From Cymodocea nodosa (Eukaryota > Streptophyta > Magnoliopsida > Alismatales > Cymodoceaceae), in the NCBI GenBank assembly GCA_036874045.1, contig JAZBRI010000008.1:9439001-9503000 (forward strand): DNA of 64,000 nt. Direction: 5' to 3'. Positions 35,481 to 47,660 of the stretch are shown one piece after another. The translations under genes were made by a program, and so were the position numbers. Within the stretch, counting starts at the first letter, position 1; the number at the start of each line of letters is the position of its first letter. The notes below the pieces were generated by a model, which worked only from the letters and a program-made list of their open reading frames with translations, was not told where the DNA came from and did no database searches.

Positions 35481-36930
35481 CCAGTAATTAAGTAATTAAC
35501 TATGTCTACATACCAAGTCATTGTTTTTATAGTCATTAATTATTCATCAAGAAAATTATCCTTAATTTCAATATTTGATTTTTCTATTTATAATCTTGAT
35601 AAATGATCTACTACTACATTGTCATAATCTTTTTAACTTTAATTTCTAGATCAAATTCTTGAAATAATAATATCCATCAGATCAATCTAGGTTTAGTCTC
35701 TTTCTTTGCTATTAGGTATTTTAAAACTGAATGATCCATGTATACTATCACTTTAGCTCCAATCAAATATGATATAAACTTTTCTAAGACAAACACAACA
35801 GCTAACAGTTCTTTTTCAGAAGTTGTATAATTAACTTGAGCATCATTTAATGTTTTGATTGCATAATGAATCACTCTAGGAGATTTTTCTATCTTCTATC
35901 CCAGCACTACTCCTACAGTAAAATTAGATGCATTACACATTAATTCAAATAGATGGCACCAATCAGGTGCTTGTATTATAGGAGTTGAAATTAAGCTAGT
36001 TTTAAGCTTGAAAAATACTTCTTTGCAATTTTTATCAAAGTTGAATGAGACATCTTTTAATAGATTAGTTAAAGGTTTAGCTATTTTGCTAAAATCTTTA
36101 ATAAATCTTCTAAAAAATCTAGCATATCCTAGAAATGATCTAATATCTTTTATTGATTTAAGTTCTGGTAGATTATAAATTACTTCTATTTTAGCTTTAT
36201 TTACTTCCAACCCTTTCTTTGAAACAACATGTGCCAAGACATTCCTTGTTTAACCATGAAGTGATATTTTTCTCAATTTAGAACTAGATTTTTTTCCACA
36301 CAGCGTTTTAATACTTGGTCTAAATTATTTAAACATACTTCATATGAAGTCCCATATACAGTAAAATCATCCATAAATATTTCTAAAAAATCTTCAGTTA
36401 CTGCATACACCTTTGAAAGGTAGTTGATGCATTGCATAATCCAAATGACATTCTCTTAAATGCTTAAGTTCCATTAGGACATGTGAAAGTTGTTTTCTCT
36501 TGATCCTCTAATGCTACTGGAACTTGGTTATATCTTGAATACCTATCTAGGAAACAAAAATATTCTTGCCCTGCTAATTTCTCTAATATTTGGTCTATAA
36601 AAGGTAAAGAAAAATGATCTTTCCTAGTTACAACATTTAGCTTTCTATAGTCTATACACAATCTCTAGCCTAATTGAATTCTAGTAAGTATCAAGTCCTG
36701 ACTTTCATTCCTAATAACTATTAATCTTGATTTATTAGGAACTACATGGATTTGACTAACCCATAACCTATTATAAATCAGATAAATTATGTCATTATCT
36801 AACCATTTCACTATTTCCTTCTTCACTACTTCTTTAAGGTTTGGATTTAATCTCCTCTCAGGAATTTTAATTGGTTTAGCATTCTCTTCTAAATATATGT
36901 GGTGATAGCATAAAATTGTACTTAACCCTT
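35481..36930 (-). mobile_element. Ty3/gypsy reverse transcriptase and RNase H (element 3), fossil
   Basis: On the minus strand, RT blocks include 'CIDYRKLNVVTRKDHFSLPF', 'LAGQEYFCFLDRYSRYNQV' and 'EDQEKTTFTCPNGT', and the catalytic box appears as 'FMDDFTVYG' near 36360-36390. The connection follows with 'VIYNLPELKSIKDIRSFLGY' and 'RRFIKDFSKIAKPLTNLL'. RNase H has 'MCNASNFTVGVVLG', '[19 protein letters not shown]' and '[11 protein letters not shown]'. The order and motifs are those of Athila-group pol. It is broken, with roughly one interruption per 200-400 bases. Confidence 0.9.
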
Positions 36931-36944
36931 TTATATTAGTCAGT

Positions 36945-38143
36945 CTATCCTATTGTTTCTTTATAAGTTTTTACATCTTTTAATTTAGAAATTTGATCTT
37001 CTTTTAATTTTGAAGCAATAATGATTGGACATGTTCGTTTTTCGTCCATAAATATATAGGTTAATTCAAGAGGTAAAGGTTTTAAATCTAAATGTTGACT
37101 ATTAGAAGCTAAAGCTCCTAATTGAACATTTTCATTTTGAATATTGCACTCTTCTTGATCTCCTTCTACATTTATGATTTCACTTTTGTCTAAAGTTTCA
37201 GAATTTAGTTGCCTATTTAATTCTTCTTGAATCACATCATCTAGCATATCTTCTTCATCCTCTAGAAAGTCTATAGTATGTAAGGACATTTTTAACTCTT
37301 CAAACTTTTCTGATTTGAAAATGTTTAATTGAGTATCCTCATTACCATATGCTAACTTCATCATTCCAATTTTACAATTTATAACAGCCCCTAATGTTGC
37401 TAAGAATAGTTTTCCCAAAATTAAAGATCTACCATGATTTTGATGCTTAATTTGTTGAGAATCCAAAATTACAATATCAATGGGATATATGAAGTTTTTG
37501 ATTTTAGTTAGGACATTCTCTATTTTTCCTCTAGGGTATGTTATACTTCTATCTGCTAATTAAATGACAGTCCTAGTAGGGATTAAGCCTTCTAATCCTA
37601 AGGATGCAAATATATCATTAGACATAACATTTATACCTGCACCTAGGTCTATTAAAGTTCTTTCTAGAATGGTATTTCTTATGGTGCATGATATAATAGG
37701 GATTCTAGTATCAGATAACTTTTTAGGAATTTGTGGTATAAATAGTGAACTTTGCTTAGCTAAAAAGATTTTTCTTAAAACTTTTCGCTCTCTTTTCTTA
37801 GTATACCAATCCTTAAGAAATTTAGCACAAGGTGGCATTTTCTACAATAAATTTAACAAATGAATGTTAACTTGTACTTTTTCAAAAATTTCTCTAATTT
37901 TTTCTTATTTTTTAGGAAATGTTTGTTGTAATCTTCAGGATAGGGTGCTAATGATTATGATTTACAAGATTCTTTGTCTTTCATTTCATTCGTTTGATCA
38001 TTTTTAATCTCATTTTCAGATTCAGATTTTTCTTCATTGATTTCTATGTTTTCAGATATTACCTTTTCATTATCATTTTGAATTTTGTTCTTATCTACCT
38101 TCACATTACTTTCTTTTTGAATTATTGGTGATATATCAGTTTC
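36945..38143 (-). mobile_element. Ty3/gypsy gag end, protease and linker (element 3), fossil
   Basis: On the minus strand: gag tail (37850-38143) with 'ISPIIQKESNVKVDKN'; protease (37560-37838) with 'CAKFLKDWYTKKRERKVLRK', 'TLIDLGAGINVMSNDIFASL' and 'GLEGLIPTRTVI'; then linker (36945-37466) with 'GRSLILGKLFLATLGAVINC', 'LELTYIFMDEK' and 'CPIIIASKLKEDQI'. It matches element 2 at 4406-5700. The gag begins exactly where a minus-strand copia E LTR ends at 38144, at the gag position where element 1 stops at 15157. It is broken. Confidence 0.87.
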
Positions 38144-39346
38144 TGTAGGATCGTCTATATCACAAGAGAGGGGTGAATTGTGTCTTTAGTAATTAAATAC
38201 TAGCAGATAAAACAAGAGCACAAAACACTCGTAAATGAAATTCTATTCTTTTATTTCAAGACAGAATTTACAATATCTTTTCAGCTCAATTCCCTTCTTA
38301 GCGGTTTTGATACAATAATGTTCGATATACAATTCAAATAAGAAAACAAAGCTCTTATTCAAAACTAATTTTGAATTGTATATAACCTAATCTTTATGCA
38401 CATAACTTCTTTCTTTCTCTTTGCTCAGCTTCTGTATCTCTTTTTCTCTAGTTATCGAATTTCCAAACTTCTTACGTTTGCAGCTCCTTTTCTAAAATTG
38501 CTTGGAATTTCGAACTTCTTCTGATGTTGGAGAATTTTTCAGAATATGAATATTCAAACTTAACTTTTCAGTTAGGGATCCAGATTGAATATTCAGACTT
38601 GGTTTTTGAGATTGGGATCCTCTATTGTAATGTAACTCGTACTCTCTATTAGTAGTCAAACTCTGTTATCTTTCACCTTCAGCATGTTCATCCAATTGAT
38701 CCACAATCCATAATCCACATACTAATTTTCTCTTTAATTCAAATTACTTGCTATTTTAATTTCCACTTTCTCCACTAACATTTTGAATTTCCACAATCTC
38801 CACTTCGTAGATTCACCGAAACTTTATCTTCCTAGAGTCTTGTAGAATATCTTCTAAGTCTTCGATTTAGTCGAACATTTATCATTTAAGTCCTGTAAAA
38901 ACTCGAACACTTATCCTTTAACTCTTCGAGTTTTTTGCACCTGCAAAACACATGACTAAACAAAGAAACTTATCTGTTCATTAGTCCTTTTATAAAACTC
39001 GAACAGTTATCTATCCATGCGTATAAAAACTCATACAGTTATCTAACTATTCAATTTTTCATTACCAAACGCACATGGAAAACACGTGACAACTTAAAAC
39101 ATTAAAAACACACGTGTAGATAACCTTAACTATACGAGTTTTTAACATAAAGTATTCGACAAAAATGAAACGTTAACTATTCGAAAGTTTAACTATTACA
39201 AATCTAACTCTTTAGAAATCTTTAATTTATCCGACATAAAAATGAAACTTTCTGATAATCTGTTAACAATTATACTTAGAGAATATTATGTAGACTTATT
39301 TAAATACGTTAATAAAGCATATATCATCAAAATAAAATACCTAACA
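38144..39346 (-). mobile_element. Copia 3' LTR (family E), minus strand
   Basis: This 1,203-bp LTR reads TGTTAGGTATTTT from 39346 and ends CCTACA at 38144 on the minus strand. It is preceded by a polypurine tract, so it is a 3' LTR. U3 carries the same 'actcgaacagttatc' array as the E LTR at 15158. On the gag side the flanking five bases are GAAAC, close to GGAAC beside the LTR at 15158. Confidence 0.87.
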
Positions 39347-39362
39347 ATCTCCCCCTTTTTGA
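39347..39362 (-). promoter_or_regulatory. Copia polypurine tract (minus strand)
   Basis: 'aaaaagggggagat' on the minus strand lies immediately before the LTR start at 39346. Confidence 0.85.
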
Positions 39363-39795
39363 TGATGTCAAAACCTAATAAGTCACATAATTTATATCTC
39401 CCCCTTTAACAAGGTTAGTTCGTGCATTAAGCTGAATGGTTATTCTCTTAGCCATGAAAAAAACTTTATGGATTTAGCGATTACTGAAATTTGAAATTAG
39501 AAGTGGAACACGTATCCATAAAAATAGGAATTATACTGCACGTTACAAGACACATTCTTGCAACGAGAATCATTTGCCTTATGGACGTGCATTATAAATA
39601 TAGAACAAAATATTATTTACGAGTTACCAACACTTGAGGAAGGAAAAGAAAATTCGTTGGGGAACTAAAAGGAGAAGCAGTTGATTCAACTTCATCCATC
39701 AACAACTATTTACAGAAAACAAAGCATCAGACTGGTATGTAATTAATATTCTACTATTTTACTTTATGTTAAGAGTTTATGAGCACATGGATTCG
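39363..39795 (-). mobile_element. Copia family E 3' untranslated region, probable
   Basis: No ORF is seen. By position it is the internal sequence before the polypurine tract of the minus-strand E element. It ends where plus-strand gypsy gag begins, so a breakpoint lies near 39790. A second pyrimidine-rich 'tctccccctttaac' stretch lies at 39398-39411. Confidence 0.45.
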
Positions 39796-41080
39796 TTTTC
39801 CTAGTACTAAATAATTAGTAAGAACATCTACACAAGATTATTCAACACAAAGGCGTACTGAAATATTTTTTGAATCAAAGTTTAACGAAATCCTTAGGAG
39901 TGTGGCTAACCTTTCTTTAAAAGAAAATGAAAATATGACTGCTTTAGTAGAAAAACCATTAAGGGAAATTCTGTATCCAGAACTAGTTGATGAACCTTCA
40001 TGTATTCGATTGCCAAACTTTGAGGGAGATAGGTTTGAACTTAAATCTAATTATATTAGTCAATTGCCACACTTTCATGGATTAAAAAGAGAAGATGCCT
40101 ATTATTTCCTTAGAGAATTCAATGAAGTTTGTCAAATGATGAAAATGCCGAACATGAGTATTGATGCTATTAAACTTAGATATATTCATTTTGCTTTAAA
40201 AGACACAGCTAAGAGATGGTTATATATTCTTCGCCTAATTCAATTTCTACATGGACTAAATTTTGCTCTATTTTTCTAAAAAAATATTATCCAACACACT
40301 AAATGATTAAAAAGAAAAAGGAAATATTAATGTGAAGCTAAAAATAGGAAGAATCATTTTGGAAATATTTTGAAAGATTTAAAGATTTACTGACTCAATG
40401 TCTACATCATGTAATGAGTAAAGCACAATTGATAGGTATAATTTATGAAGGTATAGATGTTTCAATTAAATCTTTAGAATCTACCTATTAGAATAGATTT
40501 TTAAAACTGTAGTGAAGAAGCATGGGCATATTTAGAAAACTTTGTAAAAAGAACTGCACAGTGGGAAAACTCAACTGAAGTTATTATAGATAAAAGAATA
40601 TTGCCAATAGGAATGCATGAAATAGATTCAAGCACTATGTTTGAAGTTAAATTAACTGAATTAACAAAGAAAATAGAAGAGTTATCATTAAATCAAAAAC
40701 TAGCAGAAAAGAATGCAAACATTAATGACTTAGATATTATTTATGCTAGAAACTAGAAAGACAACTTTGGAAATTCTTATAACCCAAATTGGAGAAATCA
40801 CCTGAACCTATCTTGGAGAAATAACAATTTCCATAGAGGAGAAAATATAAATGACAAAAATATAAGTTATGAAACATTAATTGAATAAGGATTTAGAATA
40901 GAGAAGTTAGAAAAGATAATTCAACAATTAAACAATCGTCTAAATCATGTATATGGAAATACTACCATTCGGAATCAAAATATAATAGAAACATACCCCT
41001 TAGATAGAAGGAATCAATAAAAATTAGACCTATTAAAAGATTACCAATGCAAGCAGTACCTAACCCTGTCAATAGAATTG
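39796..41080 (+). mobile_element. Ty3/gypsy gag (element 4), fossil
   Basis: This is the N-terminal capsid region of an Athila-group Gag: 'STQRRTEIFF', 'VEKPLREILYPELVDEPSC', 'FELKSNYISQLPHFHGLKRE', 'DAYYFLREFNEVCQMMKMPN', and 'KLRYIHFALKDTAKRWLYIL'. Later blocks are 'WKYFERFKDLLTQCLHH'-like sequence near 40360-40400 and an Asn/Arg-rich tail 'NPNWRNHLNLSWRNNNF' near 40780-40840. The first 125 codons are open. An F-box ORF follows at 41330. It is broken. Confidence 0.82.
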
Positions 41081-41329
41081 TTGATGAAATTGATACCTCC
41101 TTTGGGAGGAAAACTGAATGAAGTAGTATAACTAAAGTAACTATGAATAATATAGTAAAAAGAAAAAAGAAATGTAAGTTTAATTACAGTTAGTAGTATT
41201 GTAGAGTTATTACTTAACTCAATGGACTAAGTTCGTTGAGTTATGACCTAACTCCACGAGAGTATGTAAGTAGCTATGTTAATTTTATCTCTATTAAATT
41301 TTTGTTTATGTTATACAAAATCACAATAG
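41081..41329 (+). other. Spacer between gypsy gag and the F-box ORF
   Basis: No ORF. It holds paired 'taactcaatggactaagtt' and 'cgttgagttatgacctaac' motifs like those in the gypsy 3' region at 42880-42950, then AT-rich sequence leading to the ATG at 41330. Confidence 0.5.
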
Positions 41330-42505
41330 ATGGAATTAATGAAATTACCACTAGATGCACTAGAGGAAATACTAAGTAACTTATCAGCTAAAAATCAATG
41401 CAGATTGTGTTGTGTGTCAAAAAAAATTAAAGAATGTGTTAGAGAAAAATATTTTCATGGACTACAAGCTACAAAAATGACTAAGATTAGAGATGGATTT
41501 TTATGGAAGTCATTTAATCGTAGTTCAATCTACTATGAATATCTGAATATGAAAGAAACTACTGAAATTCCACCCAATATATTAGAAGTAATAGATTATA
41601 TTATGGGAATAGATGAAGGATTAATTATTTACAGAACCAAACCAAGATATGCAATTCTGTTACTTGATATTTTGATTAGAAATCCTATTACTAGAGAAGA
41701 ATGGAATATAGGAAGGCCTAATAGATTTGAAGTACCAACTGAAAATTGTGGGTCAGCTTTAACATTTTTTGATAAAAATTTGACAATTCCTGAAAAATTG
41801 TATTACTACAGACCAACTGGAAATTAGGATGAAGATTTATGTTTAAGTGTGTATAATTTTTTGAATAGATCTTAGACTAAAAATACTATGATATATCTAG
41901 GACAGAAAGCATTAATTAACAACATACATGTCATACTTGATGGATATATATATCTGGTCACAGATATATCAGTTGCATTTAGAACTAATTTATATATAGT
42001 AAGTATAGATAGTTATGATAATGACTTTATAGAAATACTACCTATACCTAGTGATATAGCTAAACCACCATCTGCAGAATATGATAAAATTCAATTAGGA
42101 ATGTGGTATAATGAATATGATTAAATTCAATTAAGAATGTGGTATAATGAATATGATTATCCTACTTTATGTCTAATAAGATAGTGGGATGAATTGATGA
42201 AATTTCAAATATGGATTATGAAAGACCTAAATGAATGGAAGTGGGAAGAGGAATATATTGAAATATATGTAGAAATAGAAACAACTACATTATCTTAGAA
42301 TAGAAGAGGATCCCTTTTTGCATTTCAATTTATTAATGGTAATACACTTATATTTAGTATTGATAACATATTGCAAGTTTACAAATTAAAAAGGAAAGCA
42401 GATTGCATTAAAATAGAATTAATAACAAGAAGAATTATGCCTAAAAAGTTTGCTTGGACTGATATGTTTATTCCATTTGTTACTACTTTTCAATTATGTT
42501 CTTAA
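41330..42505 (+). pseudogene. F-box protein gene, broken, embedded in gypsy sequence
   Basis: From the ATG, residues about 5-45 form an F-box: 'LPLDALEEILSNLSAKNQC' followed by 'RLCCVSKKIKECVREKYFHG'. F-box proteins bind SKP1 in SCF ubiquitin ligases and carry a target-binding C-terminal region. Downstream segments ('IYRTKPRYAILLLDIL', 'NPITREEWNIGRP', 'LGQKALINNIHVILDGYIYL', 'VSIDSYDNDFIEILPIP') resemble the strand-rich associated region of plant F-box proteins. The total of about 390 codons is usual for the family. A ~35-bp tandem duplication lies near 42088-42160. It is broken, with a handful of interruptions. It is flanked by gypsy gag upstream and the gypsy 3' signature downstream. A second copy lies at 54560-55160. 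Confidence 0.7.
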
Positions 42506-43001
42506 ACTGTAATTTTGTACTTTTAATGTTGTGTGAATTCTGCATTTATTTTTAAAGAAAAAAGAAGAAGGAAAACTTTTTTAGTTTTAGTTTTATTTTA
42601 TGAAAAAGAAAAGAAAAAAATATATATATCAATCTAGTTTGTTAGTATCTGTTATAGGAAACCAACTAACTTGCTTGTGAGCTACCAAAGACATAGGAGC
42701 TTGGGTTCCACATAAGACACTGATTTAACAATTTATGTTTTATTGTTAAATGTTATTTTGTTCTATATTCTGCTTTTATATGTGAATGAAAAGTTTTTCA
42801 AAATTAAAAGTCGAAAGATATTGAAGGAGATACAAAAGAATAAGGTATGTAATTAATTACTTATCCTGAATTTACATTTAAACTCAGTTCGTAGAGTTAT
42901 TAATTAACTCAACGAATTAAGTTCGTTGAGTTAGGTGCTAAGTCAACGAAACAATATTCATGCCTGCTAATATTTTCTGTATTTACTGTAAAATCTTTTA
43001 C
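42506..43001 (+). other. 3' flank of the F-box gene grading into the gypsy 3' region
   Basis: No ORF. About 42640-42840 matches minus-strand sequence at 54230-54420 ('aaccaactaacttgcttgtgag', shortened, and later 'atgaatgaaa...' blocks), so this flank travels with both F-box copies. About 42845-43000 matches minus-strand 46640-46790 of another gypsy 3' region. Confidence 0.55.
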
Positions 43002-43039
43002 ATTGAGGACAATGCAAAATATAGGTATAGAGGGGAGGT
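43002..43039 (+). promoter_or_regulatory. Athila-group 3' signature
   Basis: 'ttgaggacaatgcaaaat' followed by 'atagaggggaggtaatta' matches the conserved sequence known upstream of the 3' LTR in Athila-type plant gypsy elements. It identifies this strand as the sense strand of the element carrying the F-box gene. Confidence 0.7.
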
Positions 43040-44004
43040 AATTAGATTAAAATTCAAGTAATCTTGTTAATTAGAAGAATTAGAATTGTGCTACAAATTT
43101 CTATGTAAATTGAAATTAAATTTTTTTATTTATGAATTTGTTGTAACTAACTGAAATTTCCTGTAACTATCCGATAATTGAGACCGTCAAATTTTTAAGA
43201 ACTATAACTACTTGAATGTTAGAATTTTATATAAGATGCTACAAATTTTACTATTAATATAAATCTGGATATAGTATCTTATGTTTTTGTTGAATTTTAT
43301 GAGTTTAATAATTTCACAATTTTAAAAGAAATCAGAATGCTTAACTAAAACTCAGTAAATTATCTGAAATCCTGAAAGAGCTGAAATGTTGATTTTTGGA
43401 TTAAATGAAATACATATGATCAAGGATACATTTAATTTGATTAATTAAACTTGTAGAATGATTTATGTAAATCTTATTAAACTATAGAAAAAGTATGAGC
43501 TTATTGATATATATTCATGTTTTTAGTAAATTATAGAAGCAGAATTATATGAGATTTATGTTTTATTGCATCTGTATGAATGAAATACGTATATATACTA
43601 TGTTGAAAAGAAAAAAAGAGAGGAAAAAAAGAGAAAAACTTTGAAAGTTTATTGATTTGTTTGATCACGAGCCTTTTGTACTTGAGTAGATAGGTATGTA
43701 AGGATTGTTGACCTGAAAAAGGACTATTTAAATCTGGCAACCCAAGATTCTGATCAGATCTAGGATTGTTGACTGAAAGCTCGATACATATGTACACTAT
43801 AAAGCTCTTGTATGATTCAAACTTTTCAAATTAACTTTTAAAGTACAAATATGCATATACTGTTCTGAAAAGATAAAAGTGTTTTGTGAAATACAGAAAT
43901 CTTTTGAATTGACTATATTTTCTGTTATCTAAGATTACTAAAGTATGAATCTAAATTTAAATAGATTTCTAATGTTCAATAAATTTCTGAACTTAATTGG
44001 TCGA
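43040..44004 (+). mobile_element. Gypsy 3' noncoding region
   Basis: No ORF. It includes the ~500-bp block (about 43375-43860) shared with the copia post-pol region at 19480-19985. A minus-strand gypsy LTR begins at 44005, so the element's own 3' LTR is not found here. Confidence 0.55.
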
Positions 44005-45566
44005 ATGTCTTGTCAGCTTAAGTGTACTTTTTTCATAAGTAATAAGTAATTTCACGAATAATTTTTAATTTTAGTAACTTAATTTGTTAAATTAATTGCA
44101 AGTGCACAAATCTATTATATAAGTGTGCAAGTACAGGTTGAACCTATAAGAAATTGTCGAAATCAATTTAACTCTATAAATTTTCATAGCTAGAGTTTAG
44201 TGTATATTCACAATATGCTCACTTCATTGATTTATAGTTAACTCAATGGACTTAGTTTGTGGAGTTATACTTAACTCAATGAACTTCTCTCGTTATGGTT
44301 AACTCAACAAGCTCTCTAGTAACTTACAACTAGTATTGTTGACTGTAGAAGAACTTGACCATCCATCGGGCTGTTCTATACATTACAAACAATATCAATT
44401 AAGCTTTCGAATGTTATTTCATATTACATTCATCATTGATCAATTCTAGCATTCAATACTCCAAACAATAGATTTTGTCAATCAAGATTTAAGAGATTTA
44501 TATACCTAATTTAAACAATCAGTAATACTATTTTCTATTAACTAAAATAAAATAAATACAAAACATTCAATAATACAAATACAAACAATACAACATAGAC
44601 TTGATAAACATAAAAATAGATAATGATTTTTGTTTGTTTTTGAATTGTTCCTTAAGATGAGCGAATGATGAAAGGTAAAATTCTTTATTGACAGTAAGAA
44701 ATTTTTGTCACTACATGTGACATGAATACACTATTGAAAACTTAACCACTTACTGTCAAGTACTTCTCTCCCTTCTAGATTGTGAACCTAGACTTTTGTA
44801 AGTTGATCTCCTTTTCAACATAGCAACATCAACTCAAGCCCAATGTTAGAAGCTTTATTGTCTCCTAAGAAATGATTTGGTGCTTGGTGAAAATGTATTT
44901 CTTTCTTGTGACATTATCACTCCTTACAATAGTTGTCAATCACTATATTTGGCTTAGAATTAACTCGACATCTAGAAAATATCTTCATAGACCTTCGATG
45001 GATGGTAGTAAAGATATTCTCCCCCCTTCTCTTCATTCTTTTTCTTTTCTTTTTATATTTCTTTTAGTAATAATTACTTCCACCTAAATTACTGATTGTA
45101 TTTCCTTCATTCATATCAATGATGATAATTATTTCGTCATTCCACGATTGAAATCATACATGGTATGTGTAATCGTGGCTTCCTTCGCATTTCTTGTAAT
45201 TGTACACAATCAAATATTAGAAAATAACTAGTCCGTGAAGTTAGAGTTTAACTCAACAGACTTATTCTGTTAACTTAACATAACTCAACGAACCTACCTT
45301 GTTGAGTTAAGCTCCTCATTTAGTTCTGCAGTTTAATAAAATAAATACTATATAACTTTTAACACTTAATATGTAAAAGAAATAATTTTTAATTCATTTA
45401 TGAATGATAATTAACCACTAATTCCTTTAAATTATGCACATTCTTTAATTAAGGCTTATAATTGTATAATTATAACATAATGGTTTAATTCTCATATGAT
45501 AAACTAAATAGTATGCAATTAACCATTCATTAACCACTAATATTATGCACAATTTTGTTTTAAATA
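44005..45566 (-). mobile_element. Ty3/gypsy 3' LTR (family A, short form)
   Basis: This minus-strand LTR of about 1.56 kb ends ...GACAAGACA at 44005, like the LTR at 6447-7900. It has the R/U5 block at about 44090-44165, the 'cttggtgaaaat' block near 44883, and a TATA-like 'atataaaaag' box near 45050. A purine-rich 'cttaggtatggagtaag' lies directly upstream on the minus strand, so this is a 3' LTR whose internal region extends to higher coordinates. Confidence 0.8.
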
Positions 45567-46795
45567 CTTACTCCATACCTAAGTTTTGCTAGTCCCTTAG
45601 CAAACCTACTATAGTCTTGCTAAAAATTTTCTTTCTAAAGTGCTAGGACTATATTACTTCTATTGTTTTAATCTACACCTTCTACAAAAATTTAATCTTA
45701 GAAAGTTATTCAATCTCACATATATATCAAATCAAATAGAGATTTATGCACACATTTTTCACTATCCATGTCTAATCTCAACCCATATGTATTTTATATA
45801 GATGATGATATCAATCAAAACTTTATTTTTCATATTCTCATCCTCTGAAAGGATTGATTCATCTTGGAAACAAGTGTACTTGTCATGTCTACTAAAAATC
45901 ATTACTTCCTTGTTACTTGTAAAAACTTCTTGCCTTGCTAAAAAAAAATAATTTAAATGGTAAATGGTGCAAATGCATTTTTGGGAAAAGAGTTTTCTCT
46001 TTTCTTTCTTCTCTCTCTTTTTTTCTTTCTTTTTTTTTCTTCTCTCTTTTTTCTTTTTTTTCTTCTTCTACTTTTCTTCTCTCTTTTTTTCTAGTTCATT
46101 AACCAAAGTCATAACTTCAACTTTATTGAACCAACTACTACAAATATGCTACACCAAAAATTGCTAAGGTAAGATAATAATAAATGAGGAAGATAATTCC
46201 CAAATAAACAAAAATTTAATACCTTGGCCCAATAGTAATATGGGATGATACTACTATTAATTTCCTTGATTAACATCATTATAAAAATGAAAATACACGA
46301 TGGTCAAAACTATCCAAATATAGCTAGAAATGATTTTTCATCTGTATTGAAGTGAAATAAATGGAAAATGATTTCCTCTCTTCAACTAAATAATGTTAGA
46401 AAGTTTCAATAATTTTAGTATAAAATTTCAAAAGGTTTTAGTAATGTATTGGATAGTTTCAACTTTTTGAAGGTTTCACCTAAGTTTTAGATAGTTTCAT
46501 CAAAATTTATAAAAATTTTATTAGATTCAACAGAAAATTGCAAAACAATCCTAATTCCTACAAACGATAAGATTTAATTCGATTTTAATCTAATTACCCT
46601 CTCTCCCATACTTACATTTTGCATTGTTCTCAATATAATAAATTAACATAATATGTAGTACATGATATCAAACATGATAAATGTTTTTGTTGTCTTAATA
46701 CCTAAGTCAACGAACTTAGTTCATAGAGTTAGGACCTAACTCCATGAACTACACAAGAATGTAATTTTAGGAAAGGTAATAATCAATGTACCTTG
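45567..46795 (-). mobile_element. Gypsy 3' noncoding region (minus strand)
   Basis: No ORF. The polypurine-like run lies next to the LTR, and a pyrimidine-rich tract (45985-46100) makes spurious Phe/Ser ORFs on the plus strand. The Athila-type signature ('ttgagaacaatgcaaaatgt', then 'atgggagagagggtaatt') is on the minus strand at 46594-46634. About 46640-46790 matches plus-strand 42845-43000. Cut at about 46796 by another LTR. Confidence 0.65.
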
Positions 46796-47660
46796 TTGCA
46801 TGGTGTTTTTAATACTACTAAATTACACCGAAAGCGCACGGTGCTATTATAGTAACACTAGTGAGTACAAATTGATCCCACAAGGATTCAGGTTAAAAAC
46901 AAAGTTTAATGCAAGTGTTAAGATATAGAAATGTTGGAAATCCACTAGAATCAAGTGAAATAACTAAGGCCACAAAAACTCTCCTTTTGGAGTGGGAAAT
47001 CAATCACTCAGTGATCAAGCATGTCAAGTTCATGTTACATGAGAAGACATTTCACACTTAACCCAATCAAGTGTTATAAATGAGTCCATGGCCTTGAGGG
47101 CATTCAAGAAACTAAAAATTCAAGCATACAAGGTAAAATGACGTAAGTTCTTCCACATACACAACTTCAGCCAATATTCAAATGCATACATTCAAATATC
47201 GTGCCTTCAATGAAGCATTAAAGATGCACACACATTGGCCATCCTTGTTGTATGAAAGAAGGTTAGTAAATCCACACAAAAACCACAATAGAGTGCTCCA
47301 AGGATAACTCAACTAATCCACAATTGAATGCAGCAATTATGGTAGCCAATCTTCCCCTTTTGCCCACCCACATATGAGGGCTCAAGAGAGCTCAAAAACT
47401 GCAATTACTTGCTATAGTTTATGCACACTTACAGAGCTCATGAAACACTCATTTCACATCCAAAGTTGATGAAATAAAAGGGAGAACTTCAAGCATTCGT
47501 CAAACTATTAGACTAGATCTCAAATTCAGTCCCAATAACCCATCAAAACAGGGGAGAAAAGGGCTCAAAATAGAGTCCCGTATTGCAATTGTAAATGGCA
47601 CAAAAAGACTTCTCTCTCCCCAAAATGGGTTTTTATAGGTGTATATCATCAATCCAGGTT
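46796..47660 (-). mobile_element. Ty3/gypsy LTR (family B), R-U5 part
   Basis: This is a minus-strand LTR piece unrelated in detail to family A but with the same kind of R/U5 block ('gcgcacggtgctattatag', 'gtacaaattgatcccacaagg'). A TATA box reads 'cctataaaaaccc' on the minus strand near 47626-47638, which fits a transcription start just below it. The 5' (U3) end is probably in the next stretch. Confidence 0.6.

Noticed and set aside
45985-46167. Open frame rich in Phe and Ser that looks like a membrane protein
   Set aside because: It is a translation of a long pyrimidine tract in a gypsy 3' noncoding region on the other strand.
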